54,466 nt of DNA from Nanobdellota archaeon (GTDB lineage: Archaea; Nanobdellota; Nanobdellia; Pacearchaeales; GW2011-AR1), in contig JAHIVP010000017.1 of NCBI GenBank assembly GCA_018816335.1, forward strand, positions 1 to 54,466. Direction: 5' to 3'. Below, piece after piece: positions 1 through 9,800 of the stretch. A program made the position numbers and the translations under genes. The notes under the pieces are model-generated. The model made no database searches, was not told the DNA's origin, and saw only the letters and a program-made list of their open reading frames with translations. Within the stretch, counting starts at the first letter, position 1; each line of letters opens with the position of its first letter.

Positions 1-235
1 CCACCCCTCCTCCCCACCTCCCCCTAACCACCCCTCCTCCCCACCTACCCCTAACCACCCATCCTCCCCACCTACCCCTAACCACCCATCCTCCCCACCT
101 ACCCCCAACCACCCATCCCCCCCACCTACCCCTAACCACCCCTCCTCCCCCCCTACCCCTAACCACCCCTCCGCCCCACCTACCCCTAACCACCCCTCCG
201 CCCCACCTACCCCTAACCACCCCTCCTCCCCGCCC
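1..235. repeat. 27-bp C/G-rich tandem minisatellite
   Basis: About eight and a half head-to-tail units of 27 bp, with only one or two substitutions between units. The plus strand is C-rich; the minus strand reads TTAGGGGTAGGTGGGG followed by AGGAGGGGTGG, so each unit carries several G-runs. The unit length is a multiple of three, and every unit offers a TAG in the frame of the adjoining minus-strand gene, which terminates inside the array. The array touches the window edge, so its full length is unknown. Confidence 0.95.
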
Positions 236-527
236 CCAACTCATCTAACTTAGTTCCAACCATATGTTGAATTCTCAACAAACTATCATCTCCTTCTCTT
301 GTTTCTTTATATTCTTGAACTTTTCCGTTTCTTGTCGCTTTTATATTATAACTTGCAGAACCATTTCGTCTACCACTAGGATTAACTCTTTCACATTTAA
401 CAAAATAACTACTTGAACCTCCATCATCACTAAAACAACCAGAAACCTCTGTTTCACTTTTTCTTAATCTTTCAAATCCGCGTCTCTGTAATTCTTTATA
501 TATGTTTTCCAATAATAATAAAATCAT
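213..527 (-). CDS. hypothetical protein ending in the minisatellite
   Basis: A 104-residue protein I do not recognise. It starts 5 nt after the rps7 stop and is probably the last gene of the ribosomal/RNA polymerase operon seen here. The middle is polar, with GGSSSYFVKC and RKSETE segments; there is no signal peptide or membrane segment. The last ten residues (DELGAGRRGG) are read from the G-rich 27-bp repeat and stop at its TAG, so the original C-terminus may have been replaced by repeat expansion. Confidence 0.55.
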   Translation of the reverse strand: MILLLLENIYKELQRRGFERLRKSETEVSGCFSDDGGSSSYFVKCERVNPSGRRNGSASYNIKATRNGKVQEYKETREGDDSLLRIQHMVGTKLDELGAGRRGG

Positions 528-532
528 TTTAA

Positions 533-1243
533 TTACCGAGCAGAATCAGCTTGCTTCTGAGCTTCTTCTTTTTTCTTAGCAGCAAAACTCTCACCAGAAC
601 TTCCTTCAGAAGCTTTAATTAACTCATCAGCCAAACCTTCATAAATCTTAGTTTTCTTATTAAATGATTTATCATAAGCACCCTGAACCAACCATCTAAT
701 AGCCAAACTTATTCTTCTCGAAGGAGCAACATCAACAGCTTGAGGATATCTAGCTCCACCATATTCTATAACAGTAACTTCATCTTGAGGAGCAGAATTC
801 TCAACAGCTTTAACAACAACTTGAATAGGATTTTTCCCTGTCTTCTTTTCAATAATCTCTAAAGCTTTCAATAAAATCTTTGTATTAGATTGATATTTCC
901 CTGTTGCCTGAGATGTAATTATTTTATGCTTCTTCCCTCTATGCCCAGGAACCCCAATCATTCCAATCAATCTTTCAAGAATATTCATCTTAGCCTTTCC
1001 AAACTTTTCAGTATTTGTTCTACCATGACTCTTTAACATTAACCTTGAATCAAGTGAAATATATCTCTTCAAACCAGTATCCTCAACAACAACATCTTTT
1101 GTAGAATACTTATCAAAAATTAAAAACTCCATCTCATTCTCTTTCTTTGCTTCAATTTCCTTCATCTGATCTAATTCTTCTACTACTTCGACTACTTTTT
1201 TTCCTTCTTCTTTCATCTGATCTAATTCTTGTTCTGCTTCCAT
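533..1243 (-). CDS. rps7: 30S ribosomal protein S7 (uS7)
   Basis: Small-subunit head protein that binds the 3' major domain of 16S rRNA. The diagnostic segment GGARYPQAVDVAPSRRISLA, followed by IRWLVQGA, is clear, and the protein ends in SAR as archaeal S7 often does. At 236 residues it is longer than usual because of an acidic N-terminal extension of about 38 residues in which ELDQMKE occurs twice, encoded by a direct DNA repeat; the conserved S7 body begins near FLIFDKYS. It follows a 100-residue ORF by 2 nt in the rpo-rps operon. Confidence 0.95.
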   Translation of the reverse strand: MEAEQELDQMKEEGKKVVEVVEELDQMKEIEAKKENEMEFLIFDKYSTKDVVVEDTGLKRYISLDSRLMLKSHGRTNTEKFGKAKMNILERLIGMIGVPGHRGKKHKIITSQATGKYQSNTKILLKALEIIEKKTGKNPIQVVVKAVENSAPQDEVTVIEYGGARYPQAVDVAPSRRISLAIRWLVQGAYDKSFNKKTKIYEGLADELIKASEGSSGESFAAKKKEEAQKQADSAR

Positions 1244-1245
1244 TT

Positions 1246-1548
1246 TTATGCTGTAACCCTCAATTCCATTCTGACTAAATCTCTCGCATCCTCAGCCATA
1301 TTTTTTAATTGTTCTTGGGATAAATTCCTCGCCCCTCCTAAAAACAAAGCCACAGGGGCTACTATTCTTGCCATATATCTTTCTATAATTAAATAAGAAT
1401 CACAATCTTGAGGTTTCCCTTGGCAAAATTGCTGAATATAATTTTTTGATTCTGGTGTAGGTTGTAATCTTAAATCTTGAAATGTAGGACATAGGGAGGT
1501 ATTCATGTATAAACAATCCATTCTTTTAGTATCTGTTTCCCCCACCAT
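1246..1548 (-). CDS. small four-cysteine protein between rps12 and rps7
   Basis: A 100-residue soluble protein not found in the standard archaeal str-like operon. It has a Cys pattern CPTF...(about 20)...FCQGKPQDC that, from memory, resembles the small CPFF...YCxGxxxxC modules seen in some bacterial and archaeal proteins; this is a recollection, not a search result. The C-terminal half (ARIVAPVALFLGGARNLSQE) looks helical. Spacing of 2 nt to rps7 indicates co-transcription. It may bind zinc or carry a redox pair; function unknown. Confidence 0.6.
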   Translation of the reverse strand: MVGETDTKRMDCLYMNTSLCPTFQDLRLQPTPESKNYIQQFCQGKPQDCDSYLIIERYMARIVAPVALFLGGARNLSQEQLKNMAEDARDLVRMELRVTA

Positions 1549-1617
1549 CTTATCTCCTTCCCTTCCGAAGGTTTTTGCAAAGCATAATCTTCGTAGGTAA
1601 CAAATTTATTTTAACTA

Positions 1618-2040
1618 TCATCTTCTTCCCTTCTCAATCTTCCCACTAACTAATCTAGCCAACGGTTGATCATTTACTTTAATAACTTGAAACCTGATTC
1701 CAGGAATATCTCCTTTTGTCCTTCCCTTTGCTCCACCAATTCTTTCAATCATAACTTCATCATGTTCATCAATAAATTTCTGAGCTAAGTTCCCAGGAAT
1801 AAAAGCACCAACTTGTCTTCCATTCTTAATCAACTGAACCTTGCAACATTTTCTCATCGCAGAGTTTGGCTGCTTAGCTTCTTTTTGAAACTTCTCAAGA
1901 ACAATTCCTTTTGCTTGACTATCTCCTCCCAAAGGATCAGCTTTTGCATAAAGATTCAATTTTTGTGTTTTATATTTTTTAGAATTCCATTTAAACTTTT
2001 GTCTATTCTTCTTCATTTTTCTTGCGCCCATTAATCCCAT
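1618..2040 (-). CDS. rps12: 30S ribosomal protein S12 (uS12)
   Basis: Decoding-centre protein of the small subunit. The conserved loop [20 protein letters not shown] and the following [20 protein letters not shown] and [13 protein letters not shown] segments are typical of archaeal S12, and the length (140 residues) is normal. The start at [14 protein letters not shown] matches the archaeal ARKLKK N-terminus. Gene order nusA-like, (lipoprotein), rps12, (small ORF), rps7 follows the archaeal str-like arrangement with insertions. Confidence 0.96.
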   Translation of the reverse strand: MGLMGARKMKKNRQKFKWNSKKYKTQKLNLYAKADPLGGDSQAKGIVLEKFQKEAKQPNSAMRKCCKVQLIKNGRQVGAFIPGNLAQKFIDEHDEVMIERIGGAKGRTKGDIPGIRFQVIKVNDQPLARLVSGKIEKGRR

Positions 2041-2078
2041 TTTAAAGTATAATTAGATTAGAATTTTAGTTTAAAAAG

Positions 2079-2480
2079 TTATCGTGTAGTTAAATTTTCA
2101 AAATCTATTGGTTGTGAAGCTGGAGCTTCAATCATAACCTTTTCCCTCTTAGCTATATCCCAAACATCACCTGCAAGTTCAACTTCTTTTTCTTGTAAAA
2201 ATCTATCATACATTCCCTGCACTTCTCTTGTTGCTCCTGCTTTTGCAAAATTTCTCGCAGCCTGTCTAAATAAACTTCTTTTATCATATTCACCAGAAGT
2301 TTTAGCACTTTCTAAAGAAATCCTACCTAATTCAAAATAATGATTTTTAGATGAAATATCTAAAGAAACACTTCTTCTATCAGAAGAACTATCATATGAA
2401 GAACTCCCACCACACCCTCCACCAACCGCTGCTAAAACCAAAGATAAACCAACTCCAATCAATCCACTTCTTTTTTTCAT
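2079..2480 (-). CDS. putative lipoprotein
   Basis: A 133-residue secreted protein. It has a basic start (MKKR), a hydrophobic stretch, and a lipobox-like LAAVGGGC followed by a Gly/Ser-rich linker, so it is probably lipid-anchored on the outer face of the membrane. The mature part is helical with TPR-like spacing (SLFRQAARNFAKAGATREVQG, MYDRFLQEKEVELAGDVWDI). It lies between the nusA-like gene and rps12, an unusual place for an exported protein. Family not recognised. Confidence 0.65.
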   Translation of the reverse strand: MKKRSGLIGVGLSLVLAAVGGGCGGSSSYDSSSDRRSVSLDISSKNHYFELGRISLESAKTSGEYDKRSLFRQAARNFAKAGATREVQGMYDRFLQEKEVELAGDVWDIAKREKVMIEAPASQPIDFENLTTR

Positions 2481-2533
2481 AAAACTATAGAGAATTAACC
2501 TATTTAAAATTAATTGAGATTAGAAATATATAA

Positions 2534-2950
2534 TCAAACTATCTTCAACTTCTTCTCAAAAAACTGATCAGCAATATCCTGCATCTCCTGCAACCTAACC
2601 CTATTCCTCCCAATCAACCCAGCTTTATTCTGCCTACTTGCAGTTATAACAAACTCTCCATTTTCCAACTTAAAACTCTGAATCTCATAAGGGCTAACAA
2701 TATCAGAAAAAAACTTTCCAGCTCCACTTTCATCACTTGGCATTGCAACAATCTTAATTCTCTTCCTCAAAGTCTCTGAAATCTTTCTAACATTTCTACC
2801 TTCTTTCCCAATTGCTTTTGAAAAAAATGGCTTTAGAACAGCAAAATAAATATAATTATTATAATTAAAACAATAATTAGTCCTAACTCTTGTAATCTTT
2901 TCAAAAAAATTCAAATACCTTATAAAATTTATATCTAAAACTCGTGTCAT
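2534..2950 (-). CDS. nusA: NusA-like KH-domain protein
   Basis: Archaeal NusA-like transcription factor made of KH domains (138 residues, normal length). The first KH motif is SKAIGKEGRNVRKI and the second AGLIGRNRVRLQEM; the ending FFEKKLKIV is typical. Archaeal NusA homologues lack the bacterial N-terminal RNA polymerase-binding and S1 domains, so this is the whole protein. It starts 17 nt after rpoA, the standard archaeal position, although the ribosomal L30e gene usually found between them is absent. The N-terminal 40 residues are unusually aromatic and Asn-rich, and a start downstream of M1 is possible. Confidence 0.88.
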   Translation of the reverse strand: MTRVLDINFIRYLNFFEKITRVRTNYCFNYNNYIYFAVLKPFFSKAIGKEGRNVRKISETLRKRIKIVAMPSDESGAGKFFSDIVSPYEIQSFKLENGEFVITASRQNKAGLIGRNRVRLQEMQDIADQFFEKKLKIV

Positions 2951-2967
2951 ATTCTTATTTCTTCAAT

Positions 2968-5900
2968 TTATTTTTTAACAACCTTCTTACTTTCCTTTTT
3001 CACAGAAACCTTTTTGTCATCTTTTATTTTTCTTGCAGGTTTTGCCAAAGGTCCTGTAACCTTAACAAGAAGTCCTGGCAACCCAGTTCCAACAGGAACA
3101 GGCTGATTCAAAATAATATTCTCAATTACCGACGCCAATTCATCTTTATCTCCTTTAATAGTCGCATTTACAAAATGCTTTATAGGAGTTTCAAAACTAG
3201 CCCTAGCTAAAATACTAGACTTCTGAGTAATTATCCCCATTCTTGTAACTCCCTTAACAACTCCAGAAGAACACATTGCATCAGAAATCAATTCCAAATG
3301 TCTAAAATCAATATCAAGTCCTTGAGAACTTATAACTTTAGAAATCTCATTTACAATAAGTTGTCTTGCAGCTTCAATACCTAAAACACTAACAACTTCA
3401 TGAATATTATTTGAAAAAGTCTTATCCTTATTAACTCCTTTAATCTCAAAAATTTCTTTTAAATTACTTCCAGCTGTCAAAATAACATATTCTCTCTCTC
3501 TCTTAATAACTAAAACTTGAGCAATACCTTTAAGTCCTGAAATAATACTATCCTTAAGTTTAACTTTCAATTTATACAACTCTTTAAAATCCAAATCTTT
3601 ATCAGAAATATACAAATTCTTATCTCTTACTTTAACACTCATACCATTCTGATTCAATCTTTCTGCAATGGAATTAACAGACAAATGAACATGTTTTATA
3701 GCTTCAGCATCTGTAATAATTTCAATCTTCTTCTCATTAAAATTAATCTTAATCTCAGAAACAATATCATCTAGCTTTGTTTCTTTAATTTTCTCAGCCA
3801 TAATTTTAGCTTCCTTTTCATTATTATGCTGGCTATCTAAATAAATTTCCATTGAAGGTGTTGAAGGAAGTTTTCTTGCATCAAATATTTCAATAAGTCT
3901 AGGCAATCCTGTAGTAATCTGCATTTCAGCTACACCAGCGAAGTGGAATACATTCAAAGCCATCTGAGTTGAAGGTTCTCCAAATGATTGAGCAGTAACA
4001 ATTCCTATTGCCTCACCAGGAGCAATCTTTCCATTCTTATGTAACTCAGAAACATCAATCCCATCTCCACCATACAAATACTGAATAATACTTCCTGAAG
4101 CATCTCTAACAGTTCCATCATATTCAACTTTCAAATCCTGCAAAGCATTTGCTAATCTTCTATACAAATAACCAGACTTAGGAGTTCTCAAAGCAGTATC
4201 CATCATCGCATCTCTTCCAGTAATAGCTCCAAAGAAAAATTCCTGAGGTTTCAAACCTTTAATAAATGATGACTTAATAAATCCTCTAGCCTCTGCACTT
4301 AAATCTCCTGGTTTGTAAAAAGATAAAGTTCTATTAGTATAACCAAACCCAATTCTTTTAGCCCACAAAGATTGCTGCCCAACATTACAAGCAATCTGAG
4401 AAATATGAAGAATATTCCCACCAGCCCCAGAAACAATCATTGAATTAACAGGATTATCTTTAGGAAATTCTCTTTTAACAACTTCCCCAATCTTAGTTCT
4501 AACTTCATTTAAAGTTTGAAGTATTTTCATTTCTCTTGAATCTTCTAATGATTTTCCTGGAATTCTATCTCCTTTTCCATCTTCATAATCTTTAATCAAA
4601 CTATTTGTTTTATTCTCTGCATCTTCAATTATTTTATCAGAAGCTTCAAGTGTTTTTGCATCTACATTCAAATCTTCAAGTGAAATAGTATAACCAACAT
4701 TTGATAAATGATTAGTTCCCAAAGCAAACAATTTCTTAATTGTATTAATAGTAGTTGTTCTATTTACTTCAGCATCTAACTCTTTAATTCCCTCTCCTTC
4801 TTCAACTCCTAAATATTTACTTGTAACCTCATTAGGAACTTTATCTCTTTTTGAAAATTTCTTAGGTAAAGCATTAACAATAATTTCTCTTCCAGATATA
4901 ACACTTTTTGTAACTTCAGAAGAAGCTTCAACACCAGATTGATATAATAATTGCATAGCTTGATATTTAGAAATCTCACTCTTAGATAATAAATAATTTC
5001 CAGTAATTGAATCAGCATTACATCCTAATAAGTTCATTCCATTTTTAGGAGAAATTAAATTCTGATTTACATTCAATAAAACTTGAGCTTCTGATCTTGC
5101 TTCTTCATTTTGTGGAGAGTGAATATTCATTTCATCACCATCAAAATCAGCATTATAAGGAAAAATAACAGCAGGATGTATTCTAAATGTTCTATACGGT
5201 AAAATCTTAACAATATGTGCCATTAAACTAGGTCTATGCAACGATGGATGCCTATTAAACAAAACAACATCTCCATCTTGAAGATGTCTCTCAACAATAT
5301 AACCAGGTTCAATCTCTTCCATAATTTCATCTTTCAAATCTTCAGTTATTCTCTTTCTCCTTCCATCAGGTCTAATAATATAATTAGCTCCAGGATAAGT
5401 TTCAGCAGATTTAATCAAATCTTTCAATAATTGTAAATTCATACTAGTAACAGGCTCAGCAACAGTAATAACCCTAGCAATTTCTTTTGGAACTCCAATC
5501 TCATTAAGTTTCAAATAAGGATCAGGACTAATAACAGAACGCGCAGAATAATTAACTCTTTTTCCAGCAAGATTATGTCTAATTCTTCCTTCTTTTCCTT
5601 TTATTCTTTCAGTTATAGTTTTCAAAGGCTGTCCACTTCTATGTCTTGCAGGAGGAATTCTCGCAATCCCATTATCAAAAAAAGTTGTAACATGATATTG
5701 TAACAAGTCCCACAAATCCTCTATAATAACTTCAGGAGCACCAGCATTCAAATTCTCCCACAATCTCTGGTTAGCTCTAACAATATCAGATAACTTATGA
5801 GTCAAATCATCCTCACTTCTTTCTCCACTCTCTAATGTAATAGAAGGTCTAACAGTAACAGGAGGAACCAACAACAAAGTCAAAATTCCCCATTCAGGCC

Positions 5901-6456
5901 TAAAATTTTCAGGATCCATTCCAATCATTTTAAGTTGATCATTTGGAATCTTCTCCAATGTATCTCTAATCTCATTTGGAAAAATTCTCTTTTTACCTTT
6001 CATAAAAGCAGAAGGTTTCTCTAACTTAACTTTCTCCTGAGGATTCTGACAATGAGGACACTTCTTTGTATCTTTAGCTTTTTTCATTCTTGCTGCAGCA
6101 CTAGGATATTTTACTAAAATCTTATCATCAAGCAACAACTTTCCACAAGTATCACAAAAACTTCTCAAAAACATATCAATTATCGCAATATATTTTATAT
6201 GAATTACAGGTCTAGCTAACTCAATACTTCCTGGATGTCCTAAACATTCTTTTAATCCACCACCACAAGTTCTACATCTAACTCCAGGATCAATAGCCCC
6301 TAAACGAAGATCCATCAAACCACCATCAACAGGAAAACCATCAACATCATAAAGTTCAGGAGTCACAACTTTAGCAGTCCCAATCTTTTTAATAATATCC
6401 GGACTAATCAAACCAAACTTCAACGACTTAATTTGTTTTTTTATTACTTCTTCCAT
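2968..6456 (-). CDS. rpoA: DNA-directed RNA polymerase subunit A (fused A' and A'')
   Basis: Largest RNA polymerase subunit, 1162 residues. Near the N-terminus are the zinc sites CRTCGGGLKECLGHPG and CDTCGK...CPHC. The catalytic Mg-binding loop NADFDGDEMNIH is near residue 440. The bridge-helix region (TGRDAMMDTALRTPKSGYLY) is near residue 740, and the A'' part follows without a break (GEAIGIVTAQSFGEPSTQM, AGVAEMQITTGLPRL). Most archaea split this into rpoA1 and rpoA2; here one frame covers both, as in Thaumarchaeota, though it is shorter than their roughly 1260 residues. The C-terminus is a Lys/Val-rich tail. The gene follows a 55-residue ORF by 1 nt. Confidence 0.97.
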   Translation of the reverse strand: MEEVIKKQIKSLKFGLISPDIIKKIGTAKVVTPELYDVDGFPVDGGLMDLRLGAIDPGVRCRTCGGGLKECLGHPGSIELARPVIHIKYIAIIDMFLRSFCDTCGKLLLDDKILVKYPSAAARMKKAKDTKKCPHCQNPQEKVKLEKPSAFMKGKKRIFPNEIRDTLEKIPNDQLKMIGMDPENFRPEWGILTLLLVPPVTVRPSITLESGERSEDDLTHKLSDIVRANQRLWENLNAGAPEVIIEDLWDLLQYHVTTFFDNGIARIPPARHRSGQPLKTITERIKGKEGRIRHNLAGKRVNYSARSVISPDPYLKLNEIGVPKEIARVITVAEPVTSMNLQLLKDLIKSAETYPGANYIIRPDGRRKRITEDLKDEIMEEIEPGYIVERHLQDGDVVLFNRHPSLHRPSLMAHIVKILPYRTFRIHPAVIFPYNADFDGDEMNIHSPQNEEARSEAQVLLNVNQNLISPKNGMNLLGCNADSITGNYLLSKSEISKYQAMQLLYQSGVEASSEVTKSVISGREIIVNALPKKFSKRDKVPNEVTSKYLGVEEGEGIKELDAEVNRTTTINTIKKLFALGTNHLSNVGYTISLEDLNVDAKTLEASDKIIEDAENKTNSLIKDYEDGKGDRIPGKSLEDSREMKILQTLNEVRTKIGEVVKREFPKDNPVNSMIVSGAGGNILHISQIACNVGQQSLWAKRIGFGYTNRTLSFYKPGDLSAEARGFIKSSFIKGLKPQEFFFGAITGRDAMMDTALRTPKSGYLYRRLANALQDLKVEYDGTVRDASGSIIQYLYGGDGIDVSELHKNGKIAPGEAIGIVTAQSFGEPSTQMALNVFHFAGVAEMQITTGLPRLIEIFDARKLPSTPSMEIYLDSQHNNEKEAKIMAEKIKETKLDDIVSEIKINFNEKKIEIITDAEAIKHVHLSVNSIAERLNQNGMSVKVRDKNLYISDKDLDFKELYKLKVKLKDSIISGLKGIAQVLVIKREREYVILTAGSNLKEIFEIKGVNKDKTFSNNIHEVVSVLGIEAARQLIVNEISKVISSQGLDIDFRHLELISDAMCSSGVVKGVTRMGIITQKSSILARASFETPIKHFVNATIKGDKDELASVIENIILNQPVPVGTGLPGLLVKVTGPLAKPARKIKDDKKVSVKKESKKVVKK

Positions 6457-6457
6457 T

Positions 6458-6625
6458 TTATGGTTTATCTAATATCTCCCCATGTTTACTTCGTATAAAA
6501 GAAGATACCAACATTCTAACATCCTCAGGACAATCATCATATCCATTACCACATTTACCTTCCGGATGTCTAGGACTACCGCAATATCCTTTATCATAAA
6601 TTGGGCATATTCTTTCTCCTTCCAT
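6458..6625 (-). CDS. small four-cysteine protein in the rpo operon (55 aa)
   Basis: A 55-codon frame beginning MEGERICPIYDKGYCG and ending GEILDKP. Cysteines at residues 7, 15, 25 and 32 (CPIYDKGYC, GKCGNGYDDC) suggest one zinc site or a disulfide-rich module. Its stop is 1 nt from the rpoA start, and its own start is 1 nt from the previous stop, so it is tightly embedded in the operon. It matches none of the small RNA polymerase subunits I know (RpoN, RpoP, RpoK). Function unknown. Confidence 0.6.
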   Translation of the reverse strand: MEGERICPIYDKGYCGSPRHPEGKCGNGYDDCPEDVRMLVSSFIRSKHGEILDKP

Positions 6626-6626
6626 C

Positions 6627-6830
6627 TTATTCAGCATTTCCTCCAGTTTCTTCTAAATATGTTTTATCTAATTCTTCTTCAACACAAACCCCATGAGCAC
6701 AATGAGTTTCATAATCAGTTCTACTAACATTACATCCTGAACGGTTTATCCTTGATTCACATTCTGCTGCAAACCTGTCACTAATATCTTCCATTAATTG
6801 AGGTCTTATTTGAGTTTCCATCTTATTCAT
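6627..6830 (-). CDS. second small four-cysteine protein in the rpo operon (67 aa)
   Basis: A 67-residue acidic protein with cysteines in ECESRINRSGC and HCAHGVC, again four in total. Two starts are possible: the first Met overlaps the end of rpoB by 8 nt, while the Met four residues later begins just after the rpoB stop; no clear Shine-Dalgarno decides. With the neighbouring 55-residue protein it forms a pair of Cys-rich microproteins between rpoB and rpoA. It could be a metal-binding accessory to transcription; that is inference from position only. Confidence 0.6.
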   Translation of the reverse strand: MNKMETQIRPQLMEDISDRFAAECESRINRSGCNVSRTDYETHCAHGVCVEEELDKTYLEETGGNAE

Positions 6831-9800
6831 ACTTATTTTTCATTTCTAATTTAGTCATAATATGTAATCCTTGCAACTCTTCAAGCAACAACTTGAAAGC
6901 ATAAGAAACTTCAACAGGTTGAATTTCATTAGTTCCACAAACAGCACAATGTAATTTATTCTTTATATGGTCCTTAATTCCAATAGATCCACACTTCGAG
7001 CAAATGTAAATATTAACTTTATCAGAATCATATCTTTCTTTCAATAACAATGAAGCTCCATGAGCAACAAGTGCTTGCTGTTCCATTTCTCCTAATCTCA
7101 AAGCTCCACCTCGAGCTCTTCCTTCAATTGGCTGTCTTGTTAGCAAAGCAACTTTTCCAGAAGCTCTTGCATGCATTTTATTCCCAACCATATATTTCAA
7201 TTTCAAATAATACATATTTCCAATATAAATTTTAGCTTTCATTTTCTTTCCAGTAATAGCATTATACATTGTCTCTTTACCATCAAATCTAAATCCAAGA
7301 TTTTTTAATTTATTTTCATACTCTTTAACATTATGCTCATCAAAACCAGTCGCATTCATAATTTCTCCTGATAAAGCTCCAACCTTTCCAGCTAATAACT
7401 CCATCAAATATCCAATACTCATACGTGAAGGCAAACCATGTGGATTGAAAATCAAATCTGGCTTAACACCTTTTGATGTAAATGGAATATCTTCTTCAGG
7501 AATAATAGCTCCAACAATTCCTTTCTGACCATGAGGACTCGAAAACTTATCTCCAAGCTCAGGAATTCTTTCATCTCTAGTTCTAGCCTGAACAACTTTA
7601 TTTCCCTCATTATCTTCTGTAACAACAACCAAATCAACAGTTCCTTTTTCTTCTTGTCTAATAACAGAACTACCTTCTTTCCTTGTCTTAATTGAAATTT
7701 CTCTAGCTTCACTCAAAAACTTAGGAGGAGTTGTCTTCCCAATAATAACTTCATTCTGATCTAATTTTGCTTCTGGATAAGCAACACCATCATCTTCTAA
7801 AAATCTATAACTTGTTTCAGTTCTATATCCAGAAACATCTTTCTCTGGAATTGTAATCTCATCACTCAATCCTCCAGGATAATTAATCTGAGTTGAAGCA
7901 TAAGGTCTAAAATAAGTTGACCTTGCTAATCCTCTTTGAACACTTCCCATATTCAAAACCACAGCATCTTCCATATTATAACCTTCATAAGTCATTACAG
8001 CAACAACCATATTCTGACCAGCAGGATAAATATTCAAAGTATCATAAACAAAACTTCTAACCAAAGGTTTTTGAGGATAATGTAAAATAGAAACATCTGT
8101 ATCCATTCGAACAGGAAAATTAGCAGCATAAATTCCCAAAGCCTGTTTTTGAGTCTTACTTCCTCTTAATAATCTAGAAGACTGATTATGATTAACAAAT
8201 GGAATCAAAGAATTAACTAATCCTAAGAACGCAATTGTATCAACCTCAACATGAGTATTCTCTTCTGTAATATCTTTCTTATTCGCAGCAACAAAAGCAT
8301 TTTCCTCTTCACTAGCATCAATATATTCAATAATTCCTTTTTTCAATAAATCTTCCCATTCAATTTTCTTTTCTTTTAATTCTTTCTCAACATTTTCTGT
8401 TAATCTAGAAATCCCACCTTCAACAATTACCATAGGTCTCATAACTCTTCCTGTCTCTGTTGAAATTAAAATTAATTTATTAATACCATCTAACTTAACA
8501 CTCAAATCTTTAGGAAACTCATTTATTCTTCTTTTTACTCTAATACTTTTAACAAATTCCTCTCCACTATCAACAGTTCCAATAAACTTTCCATTATAAA
8601 AAATATCAAACTTCTGTTGTGCCTGCCCTTCCTTTTCTTTAATCATCCCAAAATTAATTAAATCATTTAACAAAATTTCTTCATCAAATTCAATATCAGT
8701 TGAAACTCTTGACATCAAACTCAAGTTCTTTCTTAACCCAATCTCAGTTCCTTCAGGTGTTTCAATTGGACAAAATCTTCCATAATGAGTTGGATGCAGT
8801 GTTCTAGCTAAAAAATTCTCTTGCTCTCCAGGTAACATACTTGAAACTCTTTGCAATTGAGAAATCATTGCCAAGTGATTTGTCTTATCCATATTCTGTG
8901 TAACTCCACTTCTCTCTCCAATCCAATTTCCAGTTGCTACAGCACTTTCAATTCTATGTGAAAATAAAGTAGACTTAGCAATTGTCTTAATACTATAAAA
9001 TTTCTTTCTCTTAGCAACTTTTTTCAAAGTATACTGAATATCTCTAACTAAAATATTCAAATTAACTCTAAACAAATCAGACAACAAATCCCCACTTAAT
9101 CTAACTCTCTTATTAGCATAATGATCTTTATCAGTCAACTTCCCAGGATTATTTTTAGCAATATAAAATTGTTTAATTAATTTACAAAGTGTAACAGCTT
9201 TCTGCATTCTATCTTTTTTCTCCAAACCAATATGTGGCATAAAATATGAATCTATTCTTTGCTTAACTCTATCAAGAATTTCTTTCTTTGTTCCTTGCAA
9301 CGAACTTTTCTCTGCAATTTCCATCAAACCATCTTCAGAATTATGAATTGAAGCAAACTCATACAAATTAACAATAAAACTATCAGACTCATTTGAAATT
9401 AATCTAGAAATATCAGACTCTTTTTCCATTCCTAAAGATTTCAATAAAACAATCGCAGGAATATTTTTAAATCTTGAAAATGAAGTTTCTAAAATACCCT
9501 CTTTAGTTTCTGTAATTGAAATTGGAATTCTATAAGCTCCTCTCTTTGAAAATAATCTCAACATTATATTACCTTTTGATTTTTCAATAAAAGGTTGGTT
9601 CTCAGCCAAATCCTCTGTCATAACTATTGCTCTCTCATTACCATTAATTATAAAATAACCTCCAACATCTAATGGATCATTATATTCTTTTTCCAAATCT
9701 TCTTTTGACATACCATAAGTATTACAAATATTACTCTTTACAATAACCGGAATTCTACCAACTTCAACATCATGGCTCTCAAACTGATTTCCTTGTTTAA

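Noticed and set aside
1-235. CRISPR array or telomere
   Set aside because: Units are contiguous without spacers, so not CRISPR; the 27-bp complex unit and chromosomal gene context do not fit telomeres.
6458-6830. The Cys-rich microproteins as RpoN or RpoP
   Set aside because: RpoN has a CxxCG followed by CC pattern near its N-terminus and RpoP a compact CxxC..CxxC ribbon; neither spacing matches.
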